Positions 8,726 through 18,849 of a DNA stretch of 64,000 nt are shown piece by piece. Source of the DNA: Nonomuraea thailandensis (lineage in GTDB: Bacteria; Actinomycetota; Actinomycetes; Streptosporangiales; Streptosporangiaceae); assembly GCF_024172165.1 (NCBI RefSeq), contig NZ_JAMZEB010000002.1, positions 9,336,501 to 9,400,500 on the forward strand. The letters run 5' to 3'. The notes beneath the pieces are model-generated. The model was not told the origin of the DNA, did not search any database, and saw only the letters and a list, made by a program, of their open reading frames with translations. The translations under genes were made by a program, and so were the position numbers. The stretch's first letter is position 1. The number at the start of each line of letters is the position of its first letter.

Positions 8726-11700
8726 TGAAGTAGTCCAGGTTCGTCGGTCGTCCGTGGATGTGCGGGTCCGGCTTGTAGTAGGTCCGGGGAGCACCCTGGG
8801 CGTTCATCACGCCGAACTGATCTGTTTGCGGATTGTAGCGAACGATGTCCCCGTTCGGACGCTGCCTGGTGAGCGTGCCTGGCTGGTTGCCGCGCAGGAA
8901 GTCCGTAGCCTCTTCCACATACTCCTTGGCGTTGTTCAGGTGCGGGAATTCACCCCCATGAGAGCGCCAGTGACGATAGGCGTTCTGCACCGGGGTCCGG
9001 TTGTTCGTCGCGCTCCAGATGGGATACGGGCTCAACCCCAGCGGGTCCATCCACACCTGTGGATTGACCACGTACGCGTGCGGGTCCCACCCACCCCGCA
9101 ACCCGATCGGATCCGCGGCCGCATAACACCCGGCATCCGGGTCGTAATACCGAAGGAAGTTGTAGAACAGCCCGGATTCGGCATCCTCGTACTGCCCGGG
9201 GAACCGCAGCGGGCAGTCGGCGCCCGAGGTGATCGCGCCCGGTGAGGTGCCCCAGAGGGAGCGGCGGGTGCGCCAGGCGATCTCGCCCTCCGCCGACACC
9301 AGCTCCGCCGGCGTCCCCAGCAGGTCCGTGGCGATGGCGTAGAAGCGTTCGTCCACCCACGACTGGGAGCGTTCGGTCTGGGTCAGGGGGCGGAAGGAGC
9401 CGGGGGCCCAGTCCCAGGAGGTGGTGCGGTCGTCGGTGGACTGCTCGGCCAGGGTGAGGCCGTCCCAGGTGAAGTCGGTGCGGTGGGCGCCGTCGGCGCG
9501 TTCCTTGGCGATGCGGCGGCCCAGCGGGTCGTAGAGGTAGCGCCAGCGGGTGCCGTCGGGGGTGGTGACGGCCGTCAGGCGGTCGTCGGCGTCCCAGGTG
9601 TAGTGCCAGGTGCGGGGCCTGGTGGACAGGCCCTTGCGCTGGCGCAGGACCGTGCGGCCCTGGCGGTCGTACTCGTAGCGGGTGCGGCCCGCCTGGCGGA
9701 CCATGGTGCCGGTGTACGCGCGCGGGCCCTGGGAGTCGCCGGGCGTGGGCCAGGTGGCGTCGGTGATCTGGCCGGCGGGGTTGTACCGGTACGTCTCCGA
9801 CCAGCCGGTCGCGTGGACGGCGGTGACGCGGCCGACGGGGTCGAGGTCGAAGCGGCGGCGGCCGGAGAGGAGGTCGTCGATCTCCGTGAGCTCGCCGTCC
9901 CTGCGGTAGCCGTACGTGCGGCGCTGGGCCGTCCGGCCGGCCGGGCCCCTGGTGAGGGTCTGGGAGCGGAGGCGGCCGTCGTCGTCCCAGTCGTGCAGGA
10001 GGGCGACGCCGGCGCCGAACGTCCTGGAGGTCTCGCGGCCCGCCGGGTCGTGGGTGAAGTGCAGGGTCTGGCCGGCGGTTTCGAGGGTCAGGGGCAGGTG
10101 GCGGGCGTCGTACGTCCACACGGTCTCCGCCCCGGAGGGCGTGCGGCGCAGCACCCTGCGGCCCAGCGCGTCGTATGCGGAGGTGAGCGTCCGGCCGTTG
10201 CAGGTCTCGCGGATGACGCGGCCGCGGGCGTCGCGGCCGATGGTGAGGTCGGCGTCGGGGTTGGCGGCGTGCACGAGGCGGCCGAGCGGGTCGTAGTCGA
10301 ACGTGGTCAGGCGGTCGCCGGCCCGCCGCCCGATGAGCCGGTCCAGGACGTCGTAGACGAAGCTGGTCGACTGCCCGGCGCCGTTGACGCGCTCGGTGAG
10401 GTTGCCCACCGGGTTGTGCAGGTAGCTCAGCACGCGGTGGTCGAAGTCGATCTCCTCGACCAGGTTGCCCGCCGGGTCGTAGACGTACTGCCAGGTCAGG
10501 CCCTGCGGGTTGGTGACCTTGGCGAGGCGCAGCTCGGTGTCGTAGGAGAACTCCAGGCGGGCGCCGTCGGGGGTGGTGCGGGCCGTGGGGACGTCGAAGG
10601 GGCCGATCTCGAAGCGGGTCGGCTCGCCCATCGCGTCCACGTGCTCGACCAGGTTGTTCTCGGCGTCGTAGGCCCAGCGTTCCACCGCGCCGCCGGGGCT
10701 GGTGCGGGTGGCGGGGCGGCCCTCGACGGTCCACGTGTGGCGGGTGGTGCGGCCGAGGGGGTCGGTGACGGCGGTGACGCGGCCGAAGGCGTCGCGTTCG
10801 CAGCGGGTCGTGGCGCCGGTGGGGTCGGTGATCTCCAGGGGGAGGCCGGCCGCGTCGGCGGCGATGGTGTGGGTGTGGCCGAGCGCGTCGGTGATCGCGG
10901 TCAGGCGGCCGTGGTCGTCGTAGGCGCGGGTGGTGTCGTCGGTGGCGACGAGGTTGCCGCGGGCGTCGTGGCGCAGGGTGGTCGTGGTGCCGTCGAAGTC
11001 GGTGACGGTGACCGGCAGGTGCAGGGCGTCGCGCGTGCAGCGGCGGGTGGCGCCGTCCGGGCGGGTGACGGAGAGCGGGGCGCCCGCCTCGTCGTAGGCG
11101 TGGCGGGTGGTGCGGCCGAGCGCGTCCGTACGGGCGAGCAGCCGGTCGTGGCGGTCCCACAGGTAGCGGGTGGTGTGGCCGAGCGGGTCGGTCTCGGCGG
11201 TGACCTGGAGCAGGTCGTTGTGGTGGTAGGTGGTGACGTGGCCGAGCGAGTCGCAGGCCCGGGTGACGCCGTCGCCGTAGGAGAGCTCGGTGTTGAACAC
11301 GCCCGCCGACCCGGTGCCGTACACGCAGCGGCCCTCCAGGTCGTAGGTGTAGGCGTACCAGGTGCCGATGCGGTCCTGCCAGCGCGTCATCCGGCCGTCG
11401 TCGTCGTAGGTGAAGCGCAGCGGCAGGCCGGAGGAGTTGGTCACCTCGGTCAGGTCGCCGGCCTCGTCGTAGGCGTAGGAGAGCAGCCGCTGGCCGGCGC
11501 CGCGCAGCCGGATCTCCACGACGCGGCCCTGGGACGTCTCGATGTCCAGGTGGTAGCCGCCGGAGTGGACGATCTCGCGGGGCAGGCCGTCGGTGTAGCG
11601 CACGTCCATGCGGTTGCCGTTGCGGTCGGTGATCGCGGCGAGGGGCAGCACGCCGGCCTCGGCCGTCTCGGCGAAGTGCGCGGTCCGGCCGGTGAGGGGG

Positions 11701-13103
11701 TCGGTGACCGTGTAACCGTCGTCGGTCTCGCGCAGGGCCAGGCGGGGGCCTTCGTCCGGGTACGCCGGGCGGTCCTGCTCGGGGTAGGGGAACGTGAGCA
11801 GGGCGCCGGTCTCGGTACCCAGGCACAGCCCGTCGGCGTCGGCCTCCAGGCGCTGGTCCAGCGTGGAGGCCCAGGAGCGGCCGAAGCAGCGGCCGGTGCG
11901 GTACGTGGACAGGTGGGTCCGTTCCAGGCGGAGCGGCAGCACGCCCGGCAGCTCGACGTCCGTCTGCGGGAGCAGCACGGTGCCGGTCGGGAAGTGCACC
12001 GGGTCCTGGCTGAAGAACTGGCGCCCGCGCTGCCATGACGCGGTCGCGGCCGTGCCCTGGCGGGCGCCGCCGCTCCGCACCGCCGTACGCAGCGAGGGCG
12101 TGCCCAGCGCGCTCCCGCCGCCGCGCACGCTCAGCGCGCCGGTGCCGGCCAGGGTTCCCCCGCCGCCGCGTACCGCGCCGCTCATGCCCATCACGGCCTT
12201 GGCGCCGCGGCCCGCCAGGGCGATGCCCTTGCCGATCGGGAGCACGCCGAGCGCGGCCAGCCCGACCTGCCCCAGCGAGCCCCTGCCCTGGCGGTATTTG
12301 TTCAGCGCGTCGCCGAGCACCACCGCGCCCGCCGCCACCGCCACGCCGGCCAGGATCACCCCGGCCACCCCGCCGGTGCCGATGACCAGCACCACCAGCC
12401 CGGCCACCGCCCCGACGGTGGCCGCGAACGACACGAAGTCGTCCCAGGACCTGAACGGCGTGCTGATCGTGTCCCAGGCCTTCTGCAGCCACGACCTGTC
12501 CTTGATGCCGCTGCCTTCGAGCGCCTGCTCGATCTCCCGGGTGGCCCGGGTCTCGGCGTCGGCGCGCAGCGCGGCCGCCTCCTCGGCGATGCGGCGGGCC
12601 CGCTCGCGGTCGTCCTCGGCCCGGCGGGCCCGTTGCAGCGCCGGGCGCGCGGCCTCCTGGGTCGGCGGGTCGGCGAGGGCCAGGGCCGACTCGGCCTCGG
12701 GCACGTCGCGCACCGGGCCGGGGAGCTGCGCCTGGATCTCGCGCAGCGCCCCCTGTGACCGGGCGGCGGCGGCCTGGCCCCGGCGCAGCGCCGTACCGGC
12801 CTGGGTCCTGGCCGCCTCCAGGCTGCCCGCGTACGTCATCAGCGCCTCACCGGCGCCCCGGTACGCCCTGCCCAGCTTGGCCAGCTCGCCGGGCAGCTCG
12901 CCCAGCGTCTCGGTGTAGCGGGCCGCGTAGTCGCCGCGCATCCGCAGCGCCGAGCTGCCGCCCGACACGGTGCTCAGCCTGGCCGTGTTGTCCTCGGCCA
13001 GCGCCGCCTCCTTGAGCAGCCGGTCGGCGAGCCCTCTGACCTGCCCGGGGTCCCCCGGGGCGGGGTCGCCGGCCAGCCCCAGCACGTCCCATCCGCCCGG
13101 CAT
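8715..13103 (-). CDS. RHS/YD-repeat polymorphic toxin with WXG-like N-terminus
   Basis: 1462 aa. The first ~120 residues are helical and Ala-rich like T7SS-exported proteins; a hydrophobic region follows near 220-265; then a DUF6531-type entry domain (DPVHFPTGTVLLPQTDVELPG), about 850 residues of YD/RHS repeats (many YDxxGRL, TxxxDPLGRxT units) and the RHS core ending PxxYxxDGLxxL-style in FYNFLRYYDPDAGCYAAADPIGL and DPLGL. The last 105 residues (1358-1462) are the variable toxin tip: HWRSHGGEF, LTRQRPNGDIVRYN, FGVMNAQGAPRTYYKPDP, TNLDYF. This tip resembles RNase-type (BECR-like) toxin tips, with conserved His, Arg, Thr and Tyr, but I am unsure of the exact family. No HINT or protease release module is seen before the tip. 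Confidence 0.88.
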   Translation of the reverse strand: MPGGWDVLGLAGDPAPGDPGQVRGLADRLLKEAALAEDNTARLSTVSGGSSALRMRGDYAARYTETLGELPGELAKLGRAYRGAGEALMTYAGSLEAARTQAGTALRRGQAAAARSQGALREIQAQLPGPVRDVPEAESALALADPPTQEAARPALQRARRAEDDRERARRIAEEAAALRADAETRATREIEQALEGSGIKDRSWLQKAWDTISTPFRSWDDFVSFAATVGAVAGLVVLVIGTGGVAGVILAGVAVAAGAVVLGDALNKYRQGRGSLGQVGLAALGVLPIGKGIALAGRGAKAVMGMSGAVRGGGGTLAGTGALSVRGGGSALGTPSLRTAVRSGGARQGTAATASWQRGRQFFSQDPVHFPTGTVLLPQTDVELPGVLPLRLERTHLSTYRTGRCFGRSWASTLDQRLEADADGLCLGTETGALLTFPYPEQDRPAYPDEGPRLALRETDDGYTVTDPLTGRTAHFAETAEAGVLPLAAITDRNGNRMDVRYTDGLPREIVHSGGYHLDIETSQGRVVEIRLRGAGQRLLSYAYDEAGDLTEVTNSSGLPLRFTYDDDGRMTRWQDRIGTWYAYTYDLEGRCVYGTGSAGVFNTELSYGDGVTRACDSLGHVTTYHHNDLLQVTAETDPLGHTTRYLWDRHDRLLARTDALGRTTRHAYDEAGAPLSVTRPDGATRRCTRDALHLPVTVTDFDGTTTTLRHDARGNLVATDDTTRAYDDHGRLTAITDALGHTHTIAADAAGLPLEITDPTGATTRCERDAFGRVTAVTDPLGRTTRHTWTVEGRPATRTSPGGAVERWAYDAENNLVEHVDAMGEPTRFEIGPFDVPTARTTPDGARLEFSYDTELRLAKVTNPQGLTWQYVYDPAGNLVEEIDFDHRVLSYLHNPVGNLTERVNGAGQSTSFVYDVLDRLIGRRAGDRLTTFDYDPLGRLVHAANPDADLTIGRDARGRVIRETCNGRTLTSAYDALGRRVLRRTPSGAETVWTYDARHLPLTLETAGQTLHFTHDPAGRETSRTFGAGVALLHDWDDDGRLRSQTLTRGPAGRTAQRRTYGYRRDGELTEIDDLLSGRRRFDLDPVGRVTAVHATGWSETYRYNPAGQITDATWPTPGDSQGPRAYTGTMVRQAGRTRYEYDRQGRTVLRQRKGLSTRPRTWHYTWDADDRLTAVTTPDGTRWRYLYDPLGRRIAKERADGAHRTDFTWDGLTLAEQSTDDRTTSWDWAPGSFRPLTQTERSQSWVDERFYAIATDLLGTPAELVSAEGEIAWRTRRSLWGTSPGAITSGADCPLRFPGQYEDAESGLFYNFLRYYDPDAGCYAAADPIGLRGGWDPHAYVVNPQVWMDPLGLSPYPIWSATNNRTPVQNAYRHWRSHGGEFPHLNNAKEYVEEATDFLRGNQPGTLTRQRPNGDIVRYNPQTDQFGVMNAQGAPRTYYKPDPHIHGRPTNLDYFNAQ

Positions 13104-13107
13104 GGCG

Positions 13108-13410
13108 TCACGCTCCCGCGCCGCCGCTGAGCGAGGCGTCCAGCTCGCGGTGCTTGGCGATGGCCGTCTTGAGGAACTGGCTCATGCCCTCCAGGCCCTG
13201 CATGACCTGCTTGGCGCCGTTGTTCCACTGGTCGTAGTCCTGCTGGAACTTGCCGGAGGCCCGCTCGGTGACGAAGTCGCTGCTCACGAGCTGGTCGATC
13301 ATCGCCTTGAGCTGGGTCAGGCGGCTCTCGATGTCCTCCTTCTCCTTGTTCAGCCGGGTGGCGCTGTTCTCCACCTGCGGGAAGCTGAGGTGATGGGTCC
13401 CACCTGCCAT
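13108..13410 (-). CDS. WXG100/ESAT-6-like protein
   Basis: 100 aa, nearly all helical, with a WNNG turn (the W-x-G signature region) in the middle at about 61-64, flanked by two amphipathic helices, which is the size and hairpin plan of WXG100 proteins. It lies 4 bp before the RHS toxin gene and 6 bp after the gene upstream. Its likely job is as secretion partner or substrate for the EccC-like ATPase encoded opposite. Confidence 0.85.
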   Translation of the reverse strand: MAGGTHHLSFPQVENSATRLNKEKEDIESRLTQLKAMIDQLVSSDFVTERASGKFQQDYDQWNNGAKQVMQGLEGMSQFLKTAIAKHRELDASLSGGAGA

Positions 13411-13416
13411 GACGGT

Positions 13417-14013
13417 TCACTCTCCTTGGGGGTCGGACCAGGCCAGGGTGGCGCTGATCGCGTCGAACAGGTCGAGCATGGGCTCGGCCAGGCTGAGGTG
13501 CGGGCTGGTGAGCACCAGGTCCAGCACGCCGTGCCCGCCGGGCACGGGGATGAGGGTCTGCATGACCACCGAGTCGAGCTCGCCGGTCTCGACGCCGGTC
13601 ACGCGTACGGCGCGGCCCGCGTCCAGCTCCACGATCTCGACGCCGCGCCAGGCGGGCGTGCCGGGCGTGGGCGGCACGGCGACGATGCCGGAGGCGATCG
13701 CCTCGACCGTGTTGCCCTCGGGGTCGGAGCGGCCCGGCGTGTGCAGGACCATGAGGGTGGCCAGCAGGGTGCCGGCGTCCTCGACGTGGTCGGTCATCGC
13801 CGCGCCGAACACCGCACCGTGCCGCGCCGCCAGGTCGGCGACCTCGCGCAGCACCTTCAGCAGCACCGAGCGGTGCGGGGCCAGCTCCGGCGTGGCCGCC
13901 ACACGGGCGTCCACCAGGCGGGCCAGATCACCGGTACGGCCGGCGCGCCAGACGTCGAACTCGTACCAGGAGTCGGGCACCCGCAACGTGAATCCGAAGG
14001 GTAGGTCAGCCAT
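13417..14013 (-). CDS. Unknown T7SS-locus protein (198 aa)
   Basis: No domain recognised. No signal peptide or membrane segment. It begins MADLPFGFTLRVPDSWYEFDVW, then a helical part rich in Leu/Ala and a beta-rich C-terminal half with GVEIVELDAGRAVRVTG and LIPVPGGHGVLDLVLTSPHL. The last part resembles lipoprotein LpqN-like or chaperone-type folds only vaguely. It overlaps the upstream gene by 8 bp and precedes the WXG gene by 6 bp, so a role in folding or escort of the exported proteins is plausible but unproven. Confidence 0.7.
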   Translation of the reverse strand: MADLPFGFTLRVPDSWYEFDVWRAGRTGDLARLVDARVAATPELAPHRSVLLKVLREVADLAARHGAVFGAAMTDHVEDAGTLLATLMVLHTPGRSDPEGNTVEAIASGIVAVPPTPGTPAWRGVEIVELDAGRAVRVTGVETGELDSVVMQTLIPVPGGHGVLDLVLTSPHLSLAEPMLDLFDAISATLAWSDPQGE

Positions 14014-14698
14014 CGGTCAGCTCCTCCATGAAGGCGTCCACGGGCTCGGGTTCGAGGGTGACGTCGTCGACCAGGACCTCGCCGCCCGGCACGAGCCGGG
14101 GTGCGGGCCGCTCGACGCCGCCGACGTTCACGGCGCCGACCTGGCGGCCGTCCGGCAGGACGATCCAGCCGCCGACGACCGACGCGCCGCGTACCTGGCC
14201 CGTCGCCCGGTACAGGCCCGACGGCCGCTCGACGACGGGCGCGGTGAAGCGGAAGGCGTCCTCGCCGAGCACCAGGTCCCCGGTCGCGCCGTCCTCGTCC
14301 AGGGCGGCGGTCATCAGGGCCTTGCCGCCCCTGGGGGCCGTGAGCGTCACGCGGTTGTCGCGGGCGGCGCCCGACATCCAGACCTCGCGGCGGCCGTCGC
14401 AGAAGTAGCCGACGGCCTTGCCCTGGCGCACCGACAGCGCGACGAGCGCGCCGCTGCGGGCCACCCGCCCGGCGAAGTCGCCCTTGTCCGGTGTGGGGTC
14501 CTCGCTCCGCGGGGGCGCCGCCGGCGTGGCGTCCGGGGTCCTTTCGGGCGCGGCGGCCTGTCCCGAAGGCTCCTCGATGAACACGGCTCGCGCGCCGGCG
14601 GGCGCCGCGGGCCGGTCCGTCAGCGCGAACACCAGCGACACCGCGACCGTCGCGATCAGGACGCCGGTGAGCACGCCGAGGCCGAGCGCCTTCATCAC
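14006..14698 (-). CDS. Membrane-anchored extracytoplasmic protein of T7SS locus
   Basis: 230 aa. One N-terminal hydrophobic helix (LGLGVLTGVLIATVAVSLVFAL) anchors it; a Pro/Ala-rich linker (about 30-75) follows; the rest is a beta-rich outer domain (ALVALSVRQGKAVGYFCDGRREVWMSG, repeated Val/Gly strands). GTG 14698 or ATG 14695 could start it; both overlap the preceding stop. No family name recognised. Its orientation puts the C-terminal domain outside the membrane, where it could touch exported cargo. Confidence 0.72.
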   Translation of the reverse strand: MMKALGLGVLTGVLIATVAVSLVFALTDRPAAPAGARAVFIEEPSGQAAAPERTPDATPAAPPRSEDPTPDKGDFAGRVARSGALVALSVRQGKAVGYFCDGRREVWMSGAARDNRVTLTAPRGGKALMTAALDEDGATGDLVLGEDAFRFTAPVVERPSGLYRATGQVRGASVVGGWIVLPDGRQVGAVNVGGVERPAPRLVPGGEVLVDDVTLEPEPVDAFMEELTDG

Positions 14699-14988
14699 GA
14701 GCCGCCCGTGCTGGTCGAAAGGGAGTCGGCCAGGGAGCCGTCGAGCGTGCCGGTGCCCTCGACGAGGGCGTCCAGCAGGCCCGCCGCGCGCTCCAGGAGC
14801 TGGTTCATGCGCTCCCGGTTGTCGGAGGACTCCTCGAAGAACCTCCGTAAGGCGTCGTCGACCTTCTCCGAGCCGGTCTTCGCGTCGAGCGCGCCGGCGT
14901 TGCCGCCGTCGAGCGCCGCGCGGATGGCCTTGAGATCCCGCGAGACGTTCGCGGCTTCCTGGCGGTTCGCGGTGAATTCCTCAGCCAT
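14695..14988 (-). CDS. Small helical WXG-like protein of T7SS operon
   Basis: 97 aa, strongly helical (ANRQEAANVSRDLKAIRAAL, DALRRFFEESSDNRERMNQLLERAAGLLDAL) with a Gly-rich turn between the helices. It has no W-x-G but matches the length and hairpin shape of T7SS small partners, with a Ser/Thr/Gly-rich tail. It starts 8 bp inside the pseudokinase gene and ends in an overlap with the next gene. It may pair with the WXG100 protein at 13108-13410. Confidence 0.75.
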   Translation of the reverse strand: MAEEFTANRQEAANVSRDLKAIRAALDGGNAGALDAKTGSEKVDDALRRFFEESSDNRERMNQLLERAAGLLDALVEGTGTLDGSLADSLSTSTGGS

Positions 14989-16258
14989 TGGTCGTCTCCC
15001 CCTTGATGGCCTCGAATGCGCGCCAATCCCGATAGACGGTCTCGATGATCTGGGGCACGCTGCCGCGGCCTTCCAGGCGCAGTTGCAGCCGTACCGGCAG
15101 GCCCTGGCCGTCCACCTGCAGCCGGAACCGCACCGGACCCTCGGCCGGCAGGCCCGCGTAGGTGTTCCGCCCCTCCTCGCCCCTGACCCGGTGGGCCGGG
15201 GCCGATCCGCTGAGCGTGCGGCCGTTCGCGCCGGCGGGCGCGCTGGTCACGTTCGATCCGGCCGCGTCGATGAGGCCCTTGATGGTGCGCGGCGAGCTGA
15301 GCTCCCTGACGACGGCCGCCGTCCGCTGGGCGCAGGGCTCCACCGGCGGCTGGTCGGCGTCGAACGCCACGCCTCCCGCCACGCCCCTGCTGCCGACGAG
15401 GGACACGGGGGTGGGGCGTGGATCGTTCCCGCAGGCGAGTTTCATGTCGTACGACGTGGCGGGCGCGCCCGGGTCGAAGCTCAGCCGGCCCTCGGCCACC
15501 GCCTGCCCCGTCGCCCGCGTCTCCTCGATCACCTGGCGGAACGTGGCCGTGCGCCGGCCGACCGCGCTCAGCACGTCTCCCGCGGCGGGCTCCGGCCCGC
15601 CTTCCGCACCGGCGATCATGACCACCGCGCCGGCCGCCCCCGCGACGAGCGCGATGCCGATGGCGATGCCCGTGAGGTAGGCCGGCCTGCGCCAGAACGG
15701 CGTGGGCACGACGTGGTCCGCGTACGGCGCCGGCTCCTCCGGCCTGGTCCGCCGCTCGGCCTCCAGCAGCAGCTCGTGCACCGTGGCGCCCTGGGCGGCG
15801 CCGGAGTGGCCGAGCAGGATGCGTACCAGGTCCACGGCCGACGGGCGGGAGGCCGCGTCGGAGCGGCGGCACTCGCCGATCACCGCGCGCAGCGCGGGAA
15901 GCAGCCTGTCGAGGTCGGCCCCGTCGTCGGGCTCGCGGCCCGTCGCCGCGAACACGACCACGCCGGCCCAGTCCTTGACGTCGTGGGCGGGGAAGAGGCT
16001 GTCGCGCGGCCCGGGGGCGAGGAACACCTGGCCGCGCGGCCCGATCATGACGTTGCCCGGGCTGAGCCGCAGCCCCGCGATGCCGCCCAGGTGCAGCCTG
16101 GCCATGGCGGCGGCGCTGCCGAGCGCGAACAGGTGGAGCGCCTCGTCCCCGAGGGGGCCCGCCGTCCTGACGGCAGCGGCGAGCGTCTGGCCCTTTCCCA
16201 GGTAATCGCGCGGCCGCAGGGCCAGGCCGTCGCTCCATCCCTGAAATTCCATCGCCAT
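14981..16258 (-). CDS. Membrane receptor-like pseudokinase, first gene of the toxin operon
   Basis: 425 aa. Residues ~1-170 follow the C-lobe plan of bacterial Ser/Thr kinases: AAAMARLHLGGIAGLRLSPGNVMIGPRGQVFLAPGPRDSL lines up with the HRDLKPxNVLL...DFG region, but the catalytic Asp is replaced (LRLSPGN) and DFG reads APG. The later KDWAGVVVFAATGREP and RPSAVDLVRILLGH match the end of such domains. The N-lobe is much shortened. A transmembrane helix at about 208-230 and an outer beta-rich domain follow. A catalytically dead sensor is the best reading. It overlaps the next gene and leads a seven-gene, tightly packed operon. Confidence 0.75.
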   Translation of the reverse strand: MAMEFQGWSDGLALRPRDYLGKGQTLAAAVRTAGPLGDEALHLFALGSAAAMARLHLGGIAGLRLSPGNVMIGPRGQVFLAPGPRDSLFPAHDVKDWAGVVVFAATGREPDDGADLDRLLPALRAVIGECRRSDAASRPSAVDLVRILLGHSGAAQGATVHELLLEAERRTRPEEPAPYADHVVPTPFWRRPAYLTGIAIGIALVAGAAGAVVMIAGAEGGPEPAAGDVLSAVGRRTATFRQVIEETRATGQAVAEGRLSFDPGAPATSYDMKLACGNDPRPTPVSLVGSRGVAGGVAFDADQPPVEPCAQRTAAVVRELSSPRTIKGLIDAAGSNVTSAPAGANGRTLSGSAPAHRVRGEEGRNTYAGLPAEGPVRFRLQVDGQGLPVRLQLRLEGRGSVPQIIETVYRDWRAFEAIKGETTNG

Positions 16259-16521
16259 CCCCGTGGCAGCCGGTCAGCGCGGCAGGGCACGCTCGAAATC
16301 CGCCTTCGCGCAGGTCAGGTGGCGTTTTTCGGTGTCGGTGCGTGCTGTTGTCCGACAGGTTGTACGCCGTCGGGCGGGGATGGGTTCAATCGAATTCCCG
16401 AAAATCTTTCCCGCTGGCGGGAACCGGTATGAGCGTTGTTCCCATCGGCATTCCGCACTTGACCTTGACGCGACGTCAACGTTTCTAATCGGAGGTCAGG
16501 CCGCCTGGAGGGAGGAACGTG
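16259..16521. promoter_or_regulatory. Divergent intergenic region with a 15-bp palindrome
   Basis: This holds the promoters for the toxin operon (leftward) and the membrane protein gene (rightward). TTGACG-CGA-CGTCAA at 16465-16479 is a perfect inverted repeat with 6-bp arms, close to the rightward gene. TTGACC at 16460-16465 could act as a -35 element. No sure -10 was found for the toxin operon. Confidence 0.45.
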
Positions 16522-17130
16522 ATGGTCCGGGTCGCGCTGCGGATGCTGGGGTTCGAGCTCAAGGGCCTGGCCGCCATCGGGCTGTGGGTGCTTCGCCGCA
16601 GGCACGGGGTGCCGGTGGGCGCGACCGTCGTGACGTACGCCAAGGAGCAGGCCTTCGTGCTGACGCTGTTCTCGTTCGCCATGGCGGTCGAGACCGTGGT
16701 GATCGATCTGCTGCTGCTCGCGCTGGACGTGCCGGCGTGGCTGCGGTTCGGGGTGCTGATCGCCGACCTGTACGGCCTGCTGTTCGTGGCCACGATGGCC
16801 GCCTCCTGCGCGACCAGGCCGCATGTGGTGACCCGTGACGAGCTGCTGATCAGGTACGGCGCCTACTTCGAGCTGCGCGTGCCCCGTCACCTCATCACCG
16901 CCGTCCGGGCCGGCGGGTCGTACAACGAGGACAGCATGGTCACGGTCAAGGACGGCAGGCTGACCGTGGCGGTCTCCTCGCGGGTGAACGTGGCGATCGA
17001 GCTGGCCGAGCCGCTCACCGCCGTGCGGCCGCTCGGCCGCACGGCCGAGGTGACCTCGATCCGGTTCTTCGCCGACTCACCGAACGCCGTCCTGGCGGCG
17101 CTGCGGGCCGAGGAGACGGCCCAGCCCTGA
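16522..17130 (+). CDS. Small membrane protein, function unknown
   Basis: 202 aa from ATG 16522, with GGAGG six bases upstream; a GTG directly before it is the alternative. Two hydrophobic helices (FVLTLFSFAMAVETVVIDLLLLAL and FGVLIADLYGLLFVATMAASCA) sit in the first half; the rest is a soluble beta-rich domain resembling a PH-like fold (LLIRYGAYFELRVPRHLITAVRAGG, DSMVTVKDGRLTVAVSS). Similar actinomycete membrane proteins have no assigned role. It stands alone. Confidence 0.75.
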   Translation: MVRVALRMLGFELKGLAAIGLWVLRRRHGVPVGATVVTYAKEQAFVLTLFSFAMAVETVVIDLLLLALDVPAWLRFGVLIADLYGLLFVATMAASCATRPHVVTRDELLIRYGAYFELRVPRHLITAVRAGGSYNEDSMVTVKDGRLTVAVSSRVNVAIELAEPLTAVRPLGRTAEVTSIRFFADSPNAVLAALRAEETAQP

Positions 17131-17204
17131 TGTCCTCAGGTCCGGCCCCGGCGGCCTCACACCAGGCCTAGGCGAACCCCATTTGCGGCGTTACGTTCCA
17201 GTAA

Positions 17205-18785
<1,581 letters not shown>

Positions 18786-18788
18786 CTC

Positions 18789-18822
18789 TCCGGGCCGGTC
18801 CACGGAGAAGGACCGGCCCGGA
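18789..18822 (+). terminator. Strong hairpin after M28 gene
   Basis: Twelve perfect pairs, CCGGGCCGGTCC (18790-18801) with GGACCGGCCCGG (18810-18821), plus an outer T-A pair, around an 8-nt loop. It starts five bases after the stop. No U-tract, as is common in actinomycete terminators. Confidence 0.75.
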
Positions 18823-18849
18823 ACACCCCAGCATCCTCATGGAGCCGTC

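Noticed and set aside
9483-12038. 851-aa open frame on the + strand
   Set aside because: It is antisense to the RHS repeats; Val/Gly-rich low-complexity translation caused by the GC-rich third positions.
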